Assembly: GCA_947495135.1 (NCBI GenBank)
Contig: CANLXN010000006.1
Coordinates: 62,001-126,000, forward strand
Length of the DNA: 64,000 nucleotides
Source: an uncultured Flavobacteriaceae bacterium
GTDB taxonomy: Bacteria; Bacteroidota; Bacteroidia; Flavobacteriales; Flavobacteriaceae
Direction of reading: 5' to 3'
Below the pieces are notes generated by a model. The model was not told the DNA's origin. It made no database searches and saw nothing but the letters and a program-made list of their open reading frames with translations. Made by a program: the position numbers and the translations under genes. This document shows, piece by piece, positions 1-8,830 of this stretch. Position 1 is the first letter of the stretch, and the number at the start of each line of letters is the position of its first letter.

Positions 1-678
1 TACAGGTTCCAAATATGGGAAAGGGAGGGTAAAATCTCTATCTCCTGGTCCAGCTCCATCGCTGGTTAATTGGGGTGTTCCGTTATTGCCATCAAAACGA
101 GTTCCAGTAGTTCCACCAAACATAAGCGTAAGAGAAATATCAATTACATCATCTCCTAAATTCCTTCCCGTAAGAACATTGGTTCCATCGAAATAAGTGG
201 TGGGTGCATCTGGTGCAACTTGCAATGCATCAAACTGGGCTAAAACAGTTGTGAAAGTTGGCGCGTCTAAGGTTAGGATATTGGCTTCATAATCTAAATC
301 AACACCTAAGGCATCTCCGTATACGTCGTGATATGCCTCCAAGGTGGCTTCAAAAGTAGGTTGAAAAGCCGCTCGGTCACTTACAATAGTAGTATTGAAA
401 TCATTTTTAACATCATCCGCTCCACTAAAAACAGTGTTAATACCAGGTCTTCCCATTACATCCTCTTGGGCATAGGTTCCGCTAAAGTCTAAATCGTTTA
501 CACCACATGGGTCGCAGCTCCCGCCACAATCCACTCCAGACTCGTCTCCATTCATAATGCCATCGTCGCAAGTCTCTTGGGATATTACATTACCGTTATC
601 ATCGTCATCTGCACACTGTACAAAGAGCAGCGAAGTACAGATCGCAACCATTACTAATTTTATATTATATGTATTCAT
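1..678 (-). CDS. DUF4331-type lipoprotein, C-terminal half (cut by the window edge)
   Basis: The frame is open from an ATG at 678 to the left edge, so the 3' end is missing. The protein starts with a signal peptide ending in a lipobox-like LLFVQC, then a run of aspartates and a cysteine-rich segment (CDDGIMNGDESGVDCGGSC), a motif often seen after the lipobox in flavobacterial surface proteins. The following MGRPGINTVF and NVLTGRNLGDDVIDISL stretches resemble the C-terminal part of DUF4331 proteins. It lies 18 nt downstream of the 697-1413 gene, which resembles the N-terminal part of the same family, so the two are probably co-transcribed. Function of DUF4331 is unknown. Identification is from memory of family motifs. 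Confidence 0.72.
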   Translation of the reverse strand, partial: MNTYNIKLVMVAICTSLLFVQCADDDDNGNVISQETCDDGIMNGDESGVDCGGSCDPCGVNDLDFSGTYAQEDVMGRPGINTVFSGADDVKNDFNTTIVSDRAAFQPTFEATLEAYHDVYGDALGVDLDYEANILTLDAPTFTTVLAQFDALQVAPDAPTTYFDGTNVLTGRNLGDDVIDISLTLMFGGTTGTRFDGNNGTPQLTSDGAGPGDRDFTLPFPYLEPV

Positions 679-696
679 CTTCTTATATTCTTTAGA

Positions 697-1413
697 TTAT
701 TGTTTTCTTTTTGCTGAAACCCAAACATTGTAAGCATTTGGCAAGCCTGTAAGGCCAACTGCCCCTCCTACGTGTGGTGGTGCATCTCCTAAAAGCGAAT
801 TTGGTACTTCTACAACAATAGCTAGTACGTTTAGGCCTTCAAAGAAATCGCTAGCCTGATTAGAAGGTAAAAATCCTGCTGGAGCTGCCGATCCGGATAC
901 CACTTCATTAAATTGATTAAAATCAAAATAAAAGGCGTCTCTACGGGGTCCCGCAAAAAATGTCATCCCGTTGTTGGAAGCTACTATTTGCTCACCTACT
1001 TCCGAAATTTCCACTTGTCCGGCAACATCATTTATATAAACTTCACTATTGAGACCAGAATCTGCAGCATCCACCACTGAGGGGCCAAAGAAATACATGG
1101 TGCTATCTCTTCGGATGGCCTGAATAACTAGATCTTCTACAAAGTCTCCATCGTTGTCTATGTTAAACTCAACAAGGACATCCTCATCAAAAACAGCATT
1201 TTCGGTAACCGTTCCCGGTTGTAGCGGTCCTTGAAGGGTTGCAACAAATACAGTATTATTTGGATTGTCGCCCTCAAAAGCATACAAATCAGCAATATCC
1301 ACACTGGTCCCTGCCGCTGCCGGCGCATCCAGGTGATCTGCTGAAATAAGAAAGGCTGCAAGAACGGCTGCACCAAGTAGTCCGGCACCTGCAAAAAATT
1401 TTGTTTTTTTCAT
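697..1413 (-). CDS. DUF4331-type exported protein, N-terminal half
   Basis: A 238-residue protein with an N-terminal signal sequence (hydrophobic residues 8-24), followed by SADHLDAPAAAGTSVDIADL, the typical DUF4331 N-terminal signature (S-x-H-x-D-x-P plus D-I-A-D-L-Y-A-F). It ends shortly after NVWVSAKRKQ, where full-length family members would continue into the MGRPxxNTV region; that region is found in the next gene, 18 nt downstream. Exported to the periplasm or surface by inference. The start is the ATG at 1413 beside the signal peptide. The biochemical role of the family is not established. Confidence 0.8.
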   Translation of the reverse strand: MKKTKFFAGAGLLGAAVLAAFLISADHLDAPAAAGTSVDIADLYAFEGDNPNNTVFVATLQGPLQPGTVTENAVFDEDVLVEFNIDNDGDFVEDLVIQAIRRDSTMYFFGPSVVDAADSGLNSEVYINDVAGQVEISEVGEQIVASNNGMTFFAGPRRDAFYFDFNQFNEVVSGSAAPAGFLPSNQASDFFEGLNVLAIVVEVPNSLLGDAPPHVGGAVGLTGLPNAYNVWVSAKRKQ

Positions 1414-1536
1414 CGTTAAAATGTTATAATGGTTAAATTTACTTTCTACTACTTACGGCGAAATTACGTTCACGGTTTTAGGGCAAATGTTAATTTTATG
1501 TTAATAAAAATAAACGCAGTTTCACAAATTTAAAAA

Positions 1537-2748
1537 ATGAACCCCTCATCGACCGGCTGGATTAATAAATTTATCAAAGAGTTTCCAAAAGAACTCATTA
1601 TAGATAACTACGCTTCCCCTTCTATATTTTATAAGTCTCTTAAGAAGACAGGCTTTATATACGGCGTATCGGTTCGAGTTGTTTTTGATGAACCCATTAG
1701 TCATTTAGAACTTACCACGGACGAATACACTAAAATTAATCTTTTTCACAGCCTTCTTCATACTTACTTCATCAAAAAACCCAAAAGTAATTATGACGAG
1801 GCGATAAAAGAAATTATTACGTTTTATAAAGCCATAGGAAAAGGAAAACGTCGATTCTTTCAAAAATTAAATATTTCTACCAGTCCTTCTGAAAGTTTAG
1901 AAAAAATATTAGCAGCCCGCTTACAGGAAAGTAATTCTATTCTAAAAAAAGATACTGCTTCGCTTCTCACCTATTCATTACTTTATTTGGACTCCTTAGC
2001 GTTTGCACACTATCTTACTACGCCAAAGACATTGAAAGTCTATTTAGACACCCTTGAAAAATCTATCATTGAGCACAGTATTTCGGCTTTAGATTCCAAA
2101 GAAAATAAAAATAAGTATGACCGTTTGGTGATAGAAATGGTTCAATCTTCAGCAGATTTTCTTGTTCAAGAAAATCACCATAGCAAACCACATGGCTTTC
2201 ACACCTCTAGTGCCACCTCGCTCGAAAAAGAATTCATTTTCGACATCTGCTGCCTGGCTGTCTGGGACGATCGAAAACTCGATGTTAATGAGCTTATGTT
2301 TTTGCAAGCCTTAGCAAAGGATTTGTCGATCAAAACTCCAACGGTTATGGAATGCATTGAAAAACTCGAAGTATTTTCATTGGAAAACGCAACAAGTATT
2401 AAGTTGTTTCAATATGCCCATCCGGTAAAGCAATTCTATAAACAGTCTTCCGAAATGGTCAATCTGCTTATTTTAAGGAACAAGCAACGACTCACCAAAG
2501 AACTAAATGAAAGTGGCGAATTATTAGTCCTATTATCGCAATCTACCCTACGAGATCTATCCAAAGAGGAAAAGACAAAAGTAAAAGATCAATTATTGGA
2601 TATTTTTAAGTCTATTCCTTCTCTTACTATATTTATGCTCCCTGGAGGGGCCATTTTGCTGCCGTTATTTGTTAAATTAATTCCGAAATTACTCCCCTCG
2701 GCTTTTCAGGAAAACCGTGTTGAAGAAGACGATAAGTCTAGTGATTAG
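1537..2748 (+). CDS. LETM1-related biofilm-associated protein
   Basis: A 403-residue protein whose C-terminus (about residues 360-385) carries the LETM1-like amphipathic segment LPGGAILLPLFVKLIPKLLP. The middle (about 230-290) resembles a TerB-like helical domain (AVWDDRKLDVNELMFLQALA). Flavobacterial proteins with this layout are annotated as LETM1-related and have been linked to biofilm phenotypes; mitochondrial LETM1 is a cation/proton exchanger component, but transport by the bacterial protein is not shown. It is divergent from the DUF4331 gene, with 123 bp between the starts, and has no clear operon partner downstream. Confidence 0.8.
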   Translation: MNPSSTGWINKFIKEFPKELIIDNYASPSIFYKSLKKTGFIYGVSVRVVFDEPISHLELTTDEYTKINLFHSLLHTYFIKKPKSNYDEAIKEIITFYKAIGKGKRRFFQKLNISTSPSESLEKILAARLQESNSILKKDTASLLTYSLLYLDSLAFAHYLTTPKTLKVYLDTLEKSIIEHSISALDSKENKNKYDRLVIEMVQSSADFLVQENHHSKPHGFHTSSATSLEKEFIFDICCLAVWDDRKLDVNELMFLQALAKDLSIKTPTVMECIEKLEVFSLENATSIKLFQYAHPVKQFYKQSSEMVNLLILRNKQRLTKELNESGELLVLLSQSTLRDLSKEEKTKVKDQLLDIFKSIPSLTIFMLPGGAILLPLFVKLIPKLLPSAFQENRVEEDDKSSD

Positions 2749-2865
2749 TTGATTTTTTAAATGAAATTTTCACCTTCAAAACTTATTGCTTAAAACTGTA
2801 CGGAGGATTTTTTCCACATCGAAAATTATATTTCTTGTTTGCATTAAAAAATTAAAACTATCAAA

Positions 2866-2873
2866 TACCTTTG
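2866..2873 (+). promoter_or_regulatory. Bacteroidetes -7 box TACCTTTG
   Basis: Exact match to TAnnTTTG. It ends 6 nt before the ATG at 2880, so the transcript would have an almost absent leader. A TTTG at 2838-2841 is a possible -33 element, with a slightly long 24-nt spacer. The position argues that translation of the glycosyltransferase starts at 2880, not at the in-frame TTG at 2871, which lies inside the box. Confidence 0.55.
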
Positions 2874-2879
2874 CCAACA

Positions 2880-3872
2880 ATGAACGTAGCTGTTATTATC
2901 TTAAATTGGAATGGTAAAAAGCTCCTAGAGCAATTTTTGCCTTCTGTCTTGTCTTTTTCTGACGGGGCGTCTATTTATGTAGCCGATAATGCTTCTACAG
3001 ACGACAGTATTTCATTTTTAACCAAAAATTATCCAACGGTTCAAATTATTCAGAATAAACAAAATGGTGGGTACGCAAAAGGGTATAATGATGCCTTAAA
3101 ACATGTAGACGCAGATTTATTTGTTTTACTGAATAGTGATGTCGAGGTAACTCAATTTTGGCTAAATCCTGTGGTAGAGCAATTCTCCAAGGAGCCTAAT
3201 CTAGTTGCCGCTCAACCGAAAATATTGGATTACAAAAGAAAATCTCATTTTGAGTATGCAGGCGCAGCAGGAGGATTCATCGATTCTATGGGCTATCCTT
3301 ATTGTAGAGGTCGAATTTTCGATACCTTAGAAGAAGACAAAGGGCAATACAACGATATTGCAACTATCTTTTGGGCAACTGGAGCTTGCCTATTTGTGAC
3401 GAAAGAGGCTTTCATGCAGGCTCGCGGCTTTGATGAGGACTTTTTTGCGCATCAAGAGGAAATCGACTTGTGCTGGAGGCTTCAAGTTAATGGCGGTATT
3501 ATTAAATATATTGGTCATTCTACGGTTTATCACTTAGGAGGAGCTACTTTGGAGACTGTAAACCCTAAAAAAACTTTTTACAACTTCAGGAATAGTTTGT
3601 TAATTTTACTCAAAAATATTGAAGGAACAAAGGTGTATTGGATTATCTACAAAAGAATGATTTTGGATGGTATTGCTGCCTTAAAATTTCTCTTACAAGG
3701 TAAATTTAATCACTTTCTGGCCATTCTAAAAGCACATTTTAGCTTCTATCGAATGTTTCCGAAGTTTCTCAAAAAAAGGAGAAAAGTTGCCAGTGATTTT
3801 AAATATTTTAAAATTAAGTCTATTGTATGGAAATACTTTATTGCAAAAAAACGTAACTTTAACAACCTCTAA
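2880..3872 (+). CDS. family 2 glycosyltransferase
   Basis: A 330-residue GT-A fold transferase beginning VAVIILNWNGKKLL, the usual first strand of WbbL/rhamnosyltransferase-type GT2 enzymes. The nucleotide/metal motif is NSDVEV (about residue 85), preceded by ADNASTDDS (about 40). GACLFVTKEAF and FDEDFFAHQEEIDLCWRL (about 165-200) form the acceptor/catalytic region typical of these enzymes. The lysine-rich C-terminus may contact the membrane. It would transfer a nucleotide-activated sugar to a surface glycan; donor and acceptor cannot be told from sequence. It stands alone rather than in a polysaccharide cluster. ATG 2880 was preferred because the upstream TTG overlaps the promoter. Confidence 0.88.
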   Translation: MNVAVIILNWNGKKLLEQFLPSVLSFSDGASIYVADNASTDDSISFLTKNYPTVQIIQNKQNGGYAKGYNDALKHVDADLFVLLNSDVEVTQFWLNPVVEQFSKEPNLVAAQPKILDYKRKSHFEYAGAAGGFIDSMGYPYCRGRIFDTLEEDKGQYNDIATIFWATGACLFVTKEAFMQARGFDEDFFAHQEEIDLCWRLQVNGGIIKYIGHSTVYHLGGATLETVNPKKTFYNFRNSLLILLKNIEGTKVYWIIYKRMILDGIAALKFLLQGKFNHFLAILKAHFSFYRMFPKFLKKRRKVASDFKYFKIKSIVWKYFIAKKRNFNNL

Positions 3873-3952
3873 TAAACTTAACCTAAAAAAATGTTAACTA
3901 GTGTTCTGCTAGCTATTGAATTTTTAATTTTACCAACAATTTAAACTTAACA

Positions 3953-4819
3953 ATGATGAAGAATTTCTTATTATTAGTGGTTACATGTAGCTTACTTATG
4001 ACCTCTTGCGTTTCAAAGAAGAAATACGCAGCGCTTGAGTCAAAACAAAAAACAACTCAAGATTTATTGAATACGGCAACCGTAAAGTTAAATGCCTGCG
4101 AAGCGGATAAAGCAGCTGCTTCAGCTCGTATTACTTCCTTAGAAGAAAGAATTGCGGAGCTCCGTAAAGATAAAGATGAGTTAATTCAAAGTTCAAAGTC
4201 TCTTACTATTCTTACCCAGCAAGGTGCTACAAATCTTGAAAAATCATTGGAAAGCTTAAAAGAGAAAGACTTAAAAATAAGTCGTTTGCAAGATGCACTT
4301 ACTAAAAAGGATAGTGTAACACTTGCTTTAGTAACAAGTTTGAAAAAAGATGTAGGTTTAAACGACGAAGATATCGAAATCAATGTTGAAAAAGGAGTTG
4401 TTTTTATCTCGTTAAGCGACAAGGTTTTATTTAAGAGCGGAAGCTATAATCTTTCTTCAAGAGCCAATGAAATCTTAGGGAAAGTAGCAACAGTTATTAA
4501 TGGAAAGCCAGATTTTGAGGCGTTAGTTGAAGGACATACCGATGACGTGCCTTACAGCAGTGGTGTATTAATTGACAACTGGGATTTAAGTGCAAAACGA
4601 TCTGCAGCGGTAGTTAGAAAATTAATGGATTTAGGTGCAAATCCAGCTCAGCTAATAGCAGCGGGACGTAGCTCTTATGTACCATTGGTGTCAAACGATA
4701 CAGCCGAAAATCGCGCAACCAACCGTAGAACAAAAATATACATTCTACCTAAAATCGATCAATTCTACGAAATGATCGAAACGGAGATGAAAAATTTAGA
4801 AGCAGGCGGCGGACAATAA
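3953..4819 (+). CDS. OmpA/Pal-like peptidoglycan-binding lipoprotein
   Basis: A 288-residue lipoprotein: signal peptide ending in LLMTSC (Cys about 19), a long coiled-coil region (about 25-120) and a C-terminal OmpA-like domain (about 145-265). That domain contains VEGHTDDVPY, NWDLSAKRSAAVVRKL and NRATNRRTKIYILP, which include the Asp and Arg residues that hold diaminopimelate in OmpA/Pal proteins. It should tether the outer membrane to peptidoglycan, with the coiled coil as a periplasmic spacer. Two adjacent ATGs (3953, 3956) are possible starts. A strong hairpin terminator follows at 4841. Confidence 0.88.
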   Translation: MMKNFLLLVVTCSLLMTSCVSKKKYAALESKQKTTQDLLNTATVKLNACEADKAAASARITSLEERIAELRKDKDELIQSSKSLTILTQQGATNLEKSLESLKEKDLKISRLQDALTKKDSVTLALVTSLKKDVGLNDEDIEINVEKGVVFISLSDKVLFKSGSYNLSSRANEILGKVATVINGKPDFEALVEGHTDDVPYSSGVLIDNWDLSAKRSAAVVRKLMDLGANPAQLIAAGRSSYVPLVSNDTAENRATNRRTKIYILPKIDQFYEMIETEMKNLEAGGGQ

Positions 4820-4840
4820 CCGCACCTCAATAGAATTTAA

Positions 4841-4866
4841 AACCCGACCTTGGTCGGGTTTTTTGT
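4841..4866 (+). terminator. rho-independent terminator of the OmpA-like gene
   Basis: Perfect 8-bp stem AACCCGAC/GTCGGGTT with a 4-nt loop, followed by a T run, 21 nt after the stop codon. Confidence 0.85.
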
Positions 4867-4881
4867 ATTTTTAATACCTCC

Positions 4882-6573
4882 ATGAAAAAGTTAGTACAGT
4901 TTACGCTCAGTCTTCTTTTGTTAATTTCGAATATTTGCTTGGCACAATCGGGCCTAGATAGTTTGGAAGTTAAACTAAAAACCCTTCCTTCAAATTCGAT
5001 TGAGAAAGTAAATCTCTTAAATGAAATAGGTTTAGAGTATTGGATTATCGATTCCAACAAGTCCCTAATATATGGCGAAGAAGCTTCTAACATTTCCAAG
5101 TCTATCTCTTATGACCAAGGACTTGCAGACGCAGAACGGATTCTTGGAGTTGCACATTGGACCAAAGGGAACTTAGTCGAAGCCATAAAACATCTAAATT
5201 CAGCTCAAAAAATATATTCCGATATTAATAATGAAGTAGGACTCGCTAATAGTATGCTAAACACAGGAATGGTGTATGCAGACTTAAAGCAATACGACAA
5301 GGCCCTCAATTTATTTGAGCAATCCATAGACAAGTTCACTATTCTAAACATGGACAATCGTGTTGCGACTGCTTTCACTAAGATGGGAACGCTGTATATG
5401 GATGAGGGAAAGTTAGTAGAAGCGAAAAAATATCTAGATAACGCCCTTAGCATTCATAACAAAAATAATTTCACTTACGGCATAACTGAAGCCCACAATA
5501 GATTGGGGATACTCTTTATAACACAGGGAAATACAGAACAGGCGTATTACCATATTAAAAAATCTATCACCTTAGGCCTCGATATAAACGATAAGGATGG
5601 TGCCGTAAGTAATATGATCCAATTTGGAAAAATCTTGCGAATGGATGGAGAATATGCTTCGGCAGATATTCATTTAAAAAATGGTCTTCGACGCGCCATC
5701 GATAATTCCTTAAAAAAGTATGAACTCGAAGCATATTCAGAACTAAAGGATTTAAAAATAAGTGAGCGTAAACTCGACAGTTCTCTTTATTACTACGATA
5801 AGTACGTCACCCTTAAAGACAGTCTATTTACTTCAGAAAAATCAACACAAATTGCAGCCTTAGCTTTCGAAAATGAAATGGAAGCAAAAGACAAAGAAGT
5901 GCTATTACTTCAGAAAGAAGAGGAAACGAACAACGTAATTAAATGGGCGCTATTAGCTGGAGTCATTTTAATAACGGTGGCTGGATTAATTATTATATCA
6001 ACTATAAGACAACGCGCTAAAAAAGTTAAAGAATTAGGAGAACAAAGACAGCAACTTTTAGCGTCAAAGGAGGAACTGGCCAGAACTGCATTAGAAAACG
6101 CGGAACTAAAACAACAAGAGTTAGAGCAGAAACTAGATTACAAAAACAAAGAACTTACCTCCTACACTCTTAATTTTGTTCAGAAAAACCAATTCTTACA
6201 ACAATTGCAAGAAAAAGTAACCCTTGCAAAAAAAGCTACAGCAAAGGAAAAAGATAAAATTATTGACGGCCTAAGCAGAGATATTAAACAATCGGTTTCT
6301 ATTGATAAGGACTGGGAAGATTTTAAACGATATTTCGAGGACGTTCATACCGACTTTTTCAAAAAATTGAAAGATAGACATCCCGACTTATCGTCTAACG
6401 ACTTAAAAATTTGTTCTCTTACAAGGCTAAATTTAAATGTCAAAGAGACCGCAAACGTTTTAGGAATTTCACCCGAAAGTGCAAAAACAGCCCGATACCG
6501 ACTTCGGAAAAAATTAGATCTCGCTCCCAAAGACGAGCTTCTAGACTATTTTTTAATGATCGAACAGGGTTAA
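4882..6573 (+). CDS. TPR sensor with transmembrane segment and C-terminal LuxR-like HTH
   Basis: A 563-residue membrane-anchored regulator. A signal peptide (ending about SNICLAQ) precedes some six tetratricopeptide repeats (about 60-320) predicted to lie in the periplasm. One transmembrane helix follows (about 352-376, KWALLAGVILITVAGLIII), then a cytoplasmic coiled coil (about 385-470) and an HTH (about 505-550) with LSSNDLKICSLTRLNLNVKE and ISPESAKTARYRLRKKL. The layout is common in Bacteroidetes; it should pass a periplasmic signal to transcription, but target and ligand are unknown. It lies directly after the OmpA-like gene's terminator, so it is probably transcribed separately. Confidence 0.83.
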   Translation: MKKLVQFTLSLLLLISNICLAQSGLDSLEVKLKTLPSNSIEKVNLLNEIGLEYWIIDSNKSLIYGEEASNISKSISYDQGLADAERILGVAHWTKGNLVEAIKHLNSAQKIYSDINNEVGLANSMLNTGMVYADLKQYDKALNLFEQSIDKFTILNMDNRVATAFTKMGTLYMDEGKLVEAKKYLDNALSIHNKNNFTYGITEAHNRLGILFITQGNTEQAYYHIKKSITLGLDINDKDGAVSNMIQFGKILRMDGEYASADIHLKNGLRRAIDNSLKKYELEAYSELKDLKISERKLDSSLYYYDKYVTLKDSLFTSEKSTQIAALAFENEMEAKDKEVLLLQKEEETNNVIKWALLAGVILITVAGLIIISTIRQRAKKVKELGEQRQQLLASKEELARTALENAELKQQELEQKLDYKNKELTSYTLNFVQKNQFLQQLQEKVTLAKKATAKEKDKIIDGLSRDIKQSVSIDKDWEDFKRYFEDVHTDFFKKLKDRHPDLSSNDLKICSLTRLNLNVKETANVLGISPESAKTARYRLRKKLDLAPKDELLDYFLMIEQG

Positions 6574-6633
6574 TCACCAAAATACCTGTCTTATATAGCC
6601 AAATTTCTGTTTTCAATTTCATAAACATAAAAC

Positions 6634-6646
6634 ACTGTACAACAGT
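6634..6646. repeat. short inverted repeat ACTGT-ACA-ACAGT
   Basis: A 5-3-5 palindrome in the 250-bp gap before the methyltransferase operon, about 130 nt upstream of its -7 box. It could be an operator or chance. Confidence 0.35.
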
Positions 6647-6660
6647 TGTTTAATTTTTAA

Positions 6661-6715
6661 TGTCTACCTAATGTTTTCCTTTCATTAACGGAAAATCCAA
6701 GTTTGTCTACCTAAT
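6661..6715. repeat. 12-bp direct repeat TGTCTACCTAAT flanking a small inverted repeat
   Basis: TGTCTACCTAAT occurs at 6661-6672 and again at 6704-6715, 43 nt apart start to start, roughly four helical turns. Between them is TTTTCC-N10-GGAAAA. The pair lies 61-115 bp upstream of the -7 box at 6776, a good position for a regulator that binds two sites. Confidence 0.45.
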
Positions 6716-6775
6716 TAATCTAGACTGTCCCCCACTCGTACACTCGGTTTTTTTCAATACGCCTGCTTGCACATA

Positions 6776-6783
6776 TACCTTTG
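6776..6783 (+). promoter_or_regulatory. Bacteroidetes -7 box TACCTTTG for the methyltransferase operon
   Basis: Exact TAnnTTTG match; ATG 6824 lies 40 nt downstream. No convincing -33 TTTG at the usual spacing, which fits a promoter needing an activator. The in-frame TTG at 6767 is upstream of this box and so cannot be the start. Confidence 0.6.
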
Positions 6784-6823
6784 TAGAGTACTCCGAAAAA
6801 GGAATGCAAAAAACAGAACAACT

Positions 6824-7897
6824 ATGTGCAACATGTGTAAAACCAATGTAAATAAAACGGAAACGTTCGCAGGAAGAATGTTGGAAACCTTTAACAACGC
6901 AAACGTAGGGGTAATGATCTCTTTAGGGCATAGAGCAAAGATCTTTGACGTAATGGCTACAAAGGATAAATTTTCTGTAGACAAACTTTCGAAAGAAAGT
7001 AATTTAAACAAGAGATATATAAAAGAGTGGTTAGCAGCAATGACAGTGGCTAATATTGTTGAATACGACCCAGAAAACAGGGCGTACTCTCTACCAAAAG
7101 AACACGCTGCATTCTTAACAAGAAATGCTGGAAGTAACAACTTTGCCACTCTCTTTCAGTTTATCCCCGTAATAGCAAGTGTAGAAGAGCAACTATTACA
7201 TTGCTTCAAAAACGGTGGCGGAGTGGGTTATGATAACTACTATCGATTCCACGAAGTAATGGCAGAGGAAAGTGGGCAGCACCTAGGAAACAACTTGATT
7301 ACTAAAATTCTCCCGTTAATAGATGGAATTATCGATCAATTAGATAAAGGTATTAATGTGCTTGATATTGGATGTGGAAGCGGGACTGCACTAAATACAC
7401 TTGCAAAGGTATTCCCAAACAGCAACTTCACAGGAATTGACTTATGTAAAGAGCCCATTCGTAAAGCGATTAAGGTTGCCAAAAACCTCAACCTCGAAAA
7501 TGTATCATTTTTAAGATTAGACGGCTCTAATTTTCACTTCGACACTAAGTTCGATTTTATAACCACTTTCGATACTATTCACGATCAGGCTCGTCCAGAC
7601 AAGGTCTTGAAAAACATCTATAACAGTCTCACAGATGAAGGAACTTATCTTATGATGGACATATACGCCTCTTCGTATTTAGAGGATAACATAGACCATC
7701 CCTTGGCTCCTGCCCTCTACTCTATGTCAACAGCGCACTCCATGACGGTCTCTTTGGCCCAAAAAGGAATGGGACTTGGTTCGATGTGGGGTTATCAACA
7801 GGCCACCAAGATGCTAAGTAATGCCGGGTTTTCAGATATCAAAATAGAACTTATTCCTGAAGACATGATGAACGCATACTACATCGCAAAAAAATAA
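6824..7897 (+). CDS. Rv2258c-like SAM-dependent methyltransferase with N-terminal winged helix
   Basis: A 357-residue class I methyltransferase. The N-terminus carries two closely spaced cysteines (MCNMCKTN), then a winged-helix dimerisation domain (about 15-95) as in Mycobacterium tuberculosis Rv2258c and plant O-methyltransferases. The SAM site is VLDIGCGSG (about 178-186), followed by the acidic FTGIDLCKEPI. The C-terminal LIPEDMMNAYYIAKK is typical. Substrate unknown; small hydroxylated molecules or lipids are plausible. The 20-nt gap to the fatty acid hydroxylase gene indicates an operon, and a hydroxylase next to an O-methyltransferase suggests sequential modification of one substrate (inference). 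ATG 6824 was chosen because the promoter box lies at 6776. Confidence 0.82.
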   Translation: MCNMCKTNVNKTETFAGRMLETFNNANVGVMISLGHRAKIFDVMATKDKFSVDKLSKESNLNKRYIKEWLAAMTVANIVEYDPENRAYSLPKEHAAFLTRNAGSNNFATLFQFIPVIASVEEQLLHCFKNGGGVGYDNYYRFHEVMAEESGQHLGNNLITKILPLIDGIIDQLDKGINVLDIGCGSGTALNTLAKVFPNSNFTGIDLCKEPIRKAIKVAKNLNLENVSFLRLDGSNFHFDTKFDFITTFDTIHDQARPDKVLKNIYNSLTDEGTYLMMDIYASSYLEDNIDHPLAPALYSMSTAHSMTVSLAQKGMGLGSMWGYQQATKMLSNAGFSDIKIELIPEDMMNAYYIAKK

Positions 7898-7917
7898 TCT
7901 CATTTAAAAATTTAGTT

Positions 7918-8754
7918 ATGTTAGAAACCATAAAAAATCTGCCTAATCCACTAGAATTATTAATAGACCCAGTAACTATTATTGTTTTTGCGATCTACGG
8001 TGGTTTGATGATCTGGGAAGCTTTATTTCCGGCCCGACTTCTGCCAAGGGTAAAGAATTGGGAGCTTAAAGGCCTCATCGCATTTATTACCTTCTTTTAT
8101 CTATCATCTTATCTACCAATGATTTGGGATGGATATTTAGCGCCTTATCAAATGTTCAATCTAAGTTCATTGGGGACCATTCCTGGCGCTATCGTAGGTG
8201 TTATTATTTACGAATTAGCCGTCTACATCTGGCATAGAACTATGCATAACAGCAATAGACTCTGGAGGGTTTTTCATCAACTTCATCACAGTGCGGAACG
8301 TCTAGATAGTTATAGTGCCTTCTATTTTAGTCCAATGGACATGATGGGCTTCACCTTCTTAGGAAGTATGTGTTTAGTGATGATCGCTGGTTTTACAGCT
8401 CAGGCGACGAGTATCATTATTTTAACTACCACTTTTCTTAGCATATTTCAGCATAGTAATATTAAGACACCCGTGTGGATAGGCTATTTAATTCAACGGC
8501 CAGAAAGTCACGCATTGCATCATGCCAAAGGAATTCATGCTTTTAACTACAGCGACTTAGGGTTTATAGATATCATTTTTGGGACTTTCAGAAACCCGAA
8601 AGACTATGTCAAGGAAACTGGCTTTTACGAGGGTGCCTCGTCTAGAATAGCCGACATGCTTATGTTTAAAGATATTTCAGAACACAACTCAAAACCAACT
8701 CTAATCATAGAAAATGATTTTTCAGAAATAGATTTAGAATCGCAAATAGAATAA
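7918..8754 (+). CDS. sterol desaturase / fatty acid hydroxylase family protein
   Basis: A 278-residue integral membrane di-iron enzyme. Four or so hydrophobic segments surround the histidine motifs HRTMH (about 105), HQLHH (about 121-125) and HALHH (about 198-202), the expected H-x3-H, H-x2-HH, H-x2-HH cluster. The family uses O2 to hydroxylate or desaturate lipids, sterols or carotenoids. It follows the methyltransferase gene by 20 nt and is followed by a structured region and a terminator, so the two genes form one unit. The exact substrate is not predictable. Confidence 0.85.
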   Translation: MLETIKNLPNPLELLIDPVTIIVFAIYGGLMIWEALFPARLLPRVKNWELKGLIAFITFFYLSSYLPMIWDGYLAPYQMFNLSSLGTIPGAIVGVIIYELAVYIWHRTMHNSNRLWRVFHQLHHSAERLDSYSAFYFSPMDMMGFTFLGSMCLVMIAGFTAQATSIIILTTTFLSIFQHSNIKTPVWIGYLIQRPESHALHHAKGIHAFNYSDLGFIDIIFGTFRNPKDYVKETGFYEGASSRIADMLMFKDISEHNSKPTLIIENDFSEIDLESQIE

Positions 8755-8775
8755 TAACTAATAGTTTGTGAAGGG

Positions 8776-8822
8776 AATTATTGGTGCTGTTGCAAAGACA
8801 GCTAGACAATTAGCCAATAATT
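8776..8822 (+). other. structured 3' region (nested inverted repeats)
   Basis: AATTATTGG (8776-8784) pairs perfectly with CCAATAATT (8814-8822), enclosing a smaller hairpin GCTGT (8786-8790)/ACAGC (8798-8802). The element sits between the hydroxylase stop and the terminator at 8831. It may be part of the 3' UTR or a small RNA released from it. No similarity to a named RNA family is recognised. Confidence 0.4.
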
Positions 8823-8830
8823 CAGTTAAG

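Noticed and set aside
1158-1394. Second frame inside the DUF4331 gene
   Set aside because: Shadow of the 697-1413 gene in another frame; no family similarity or start signal.
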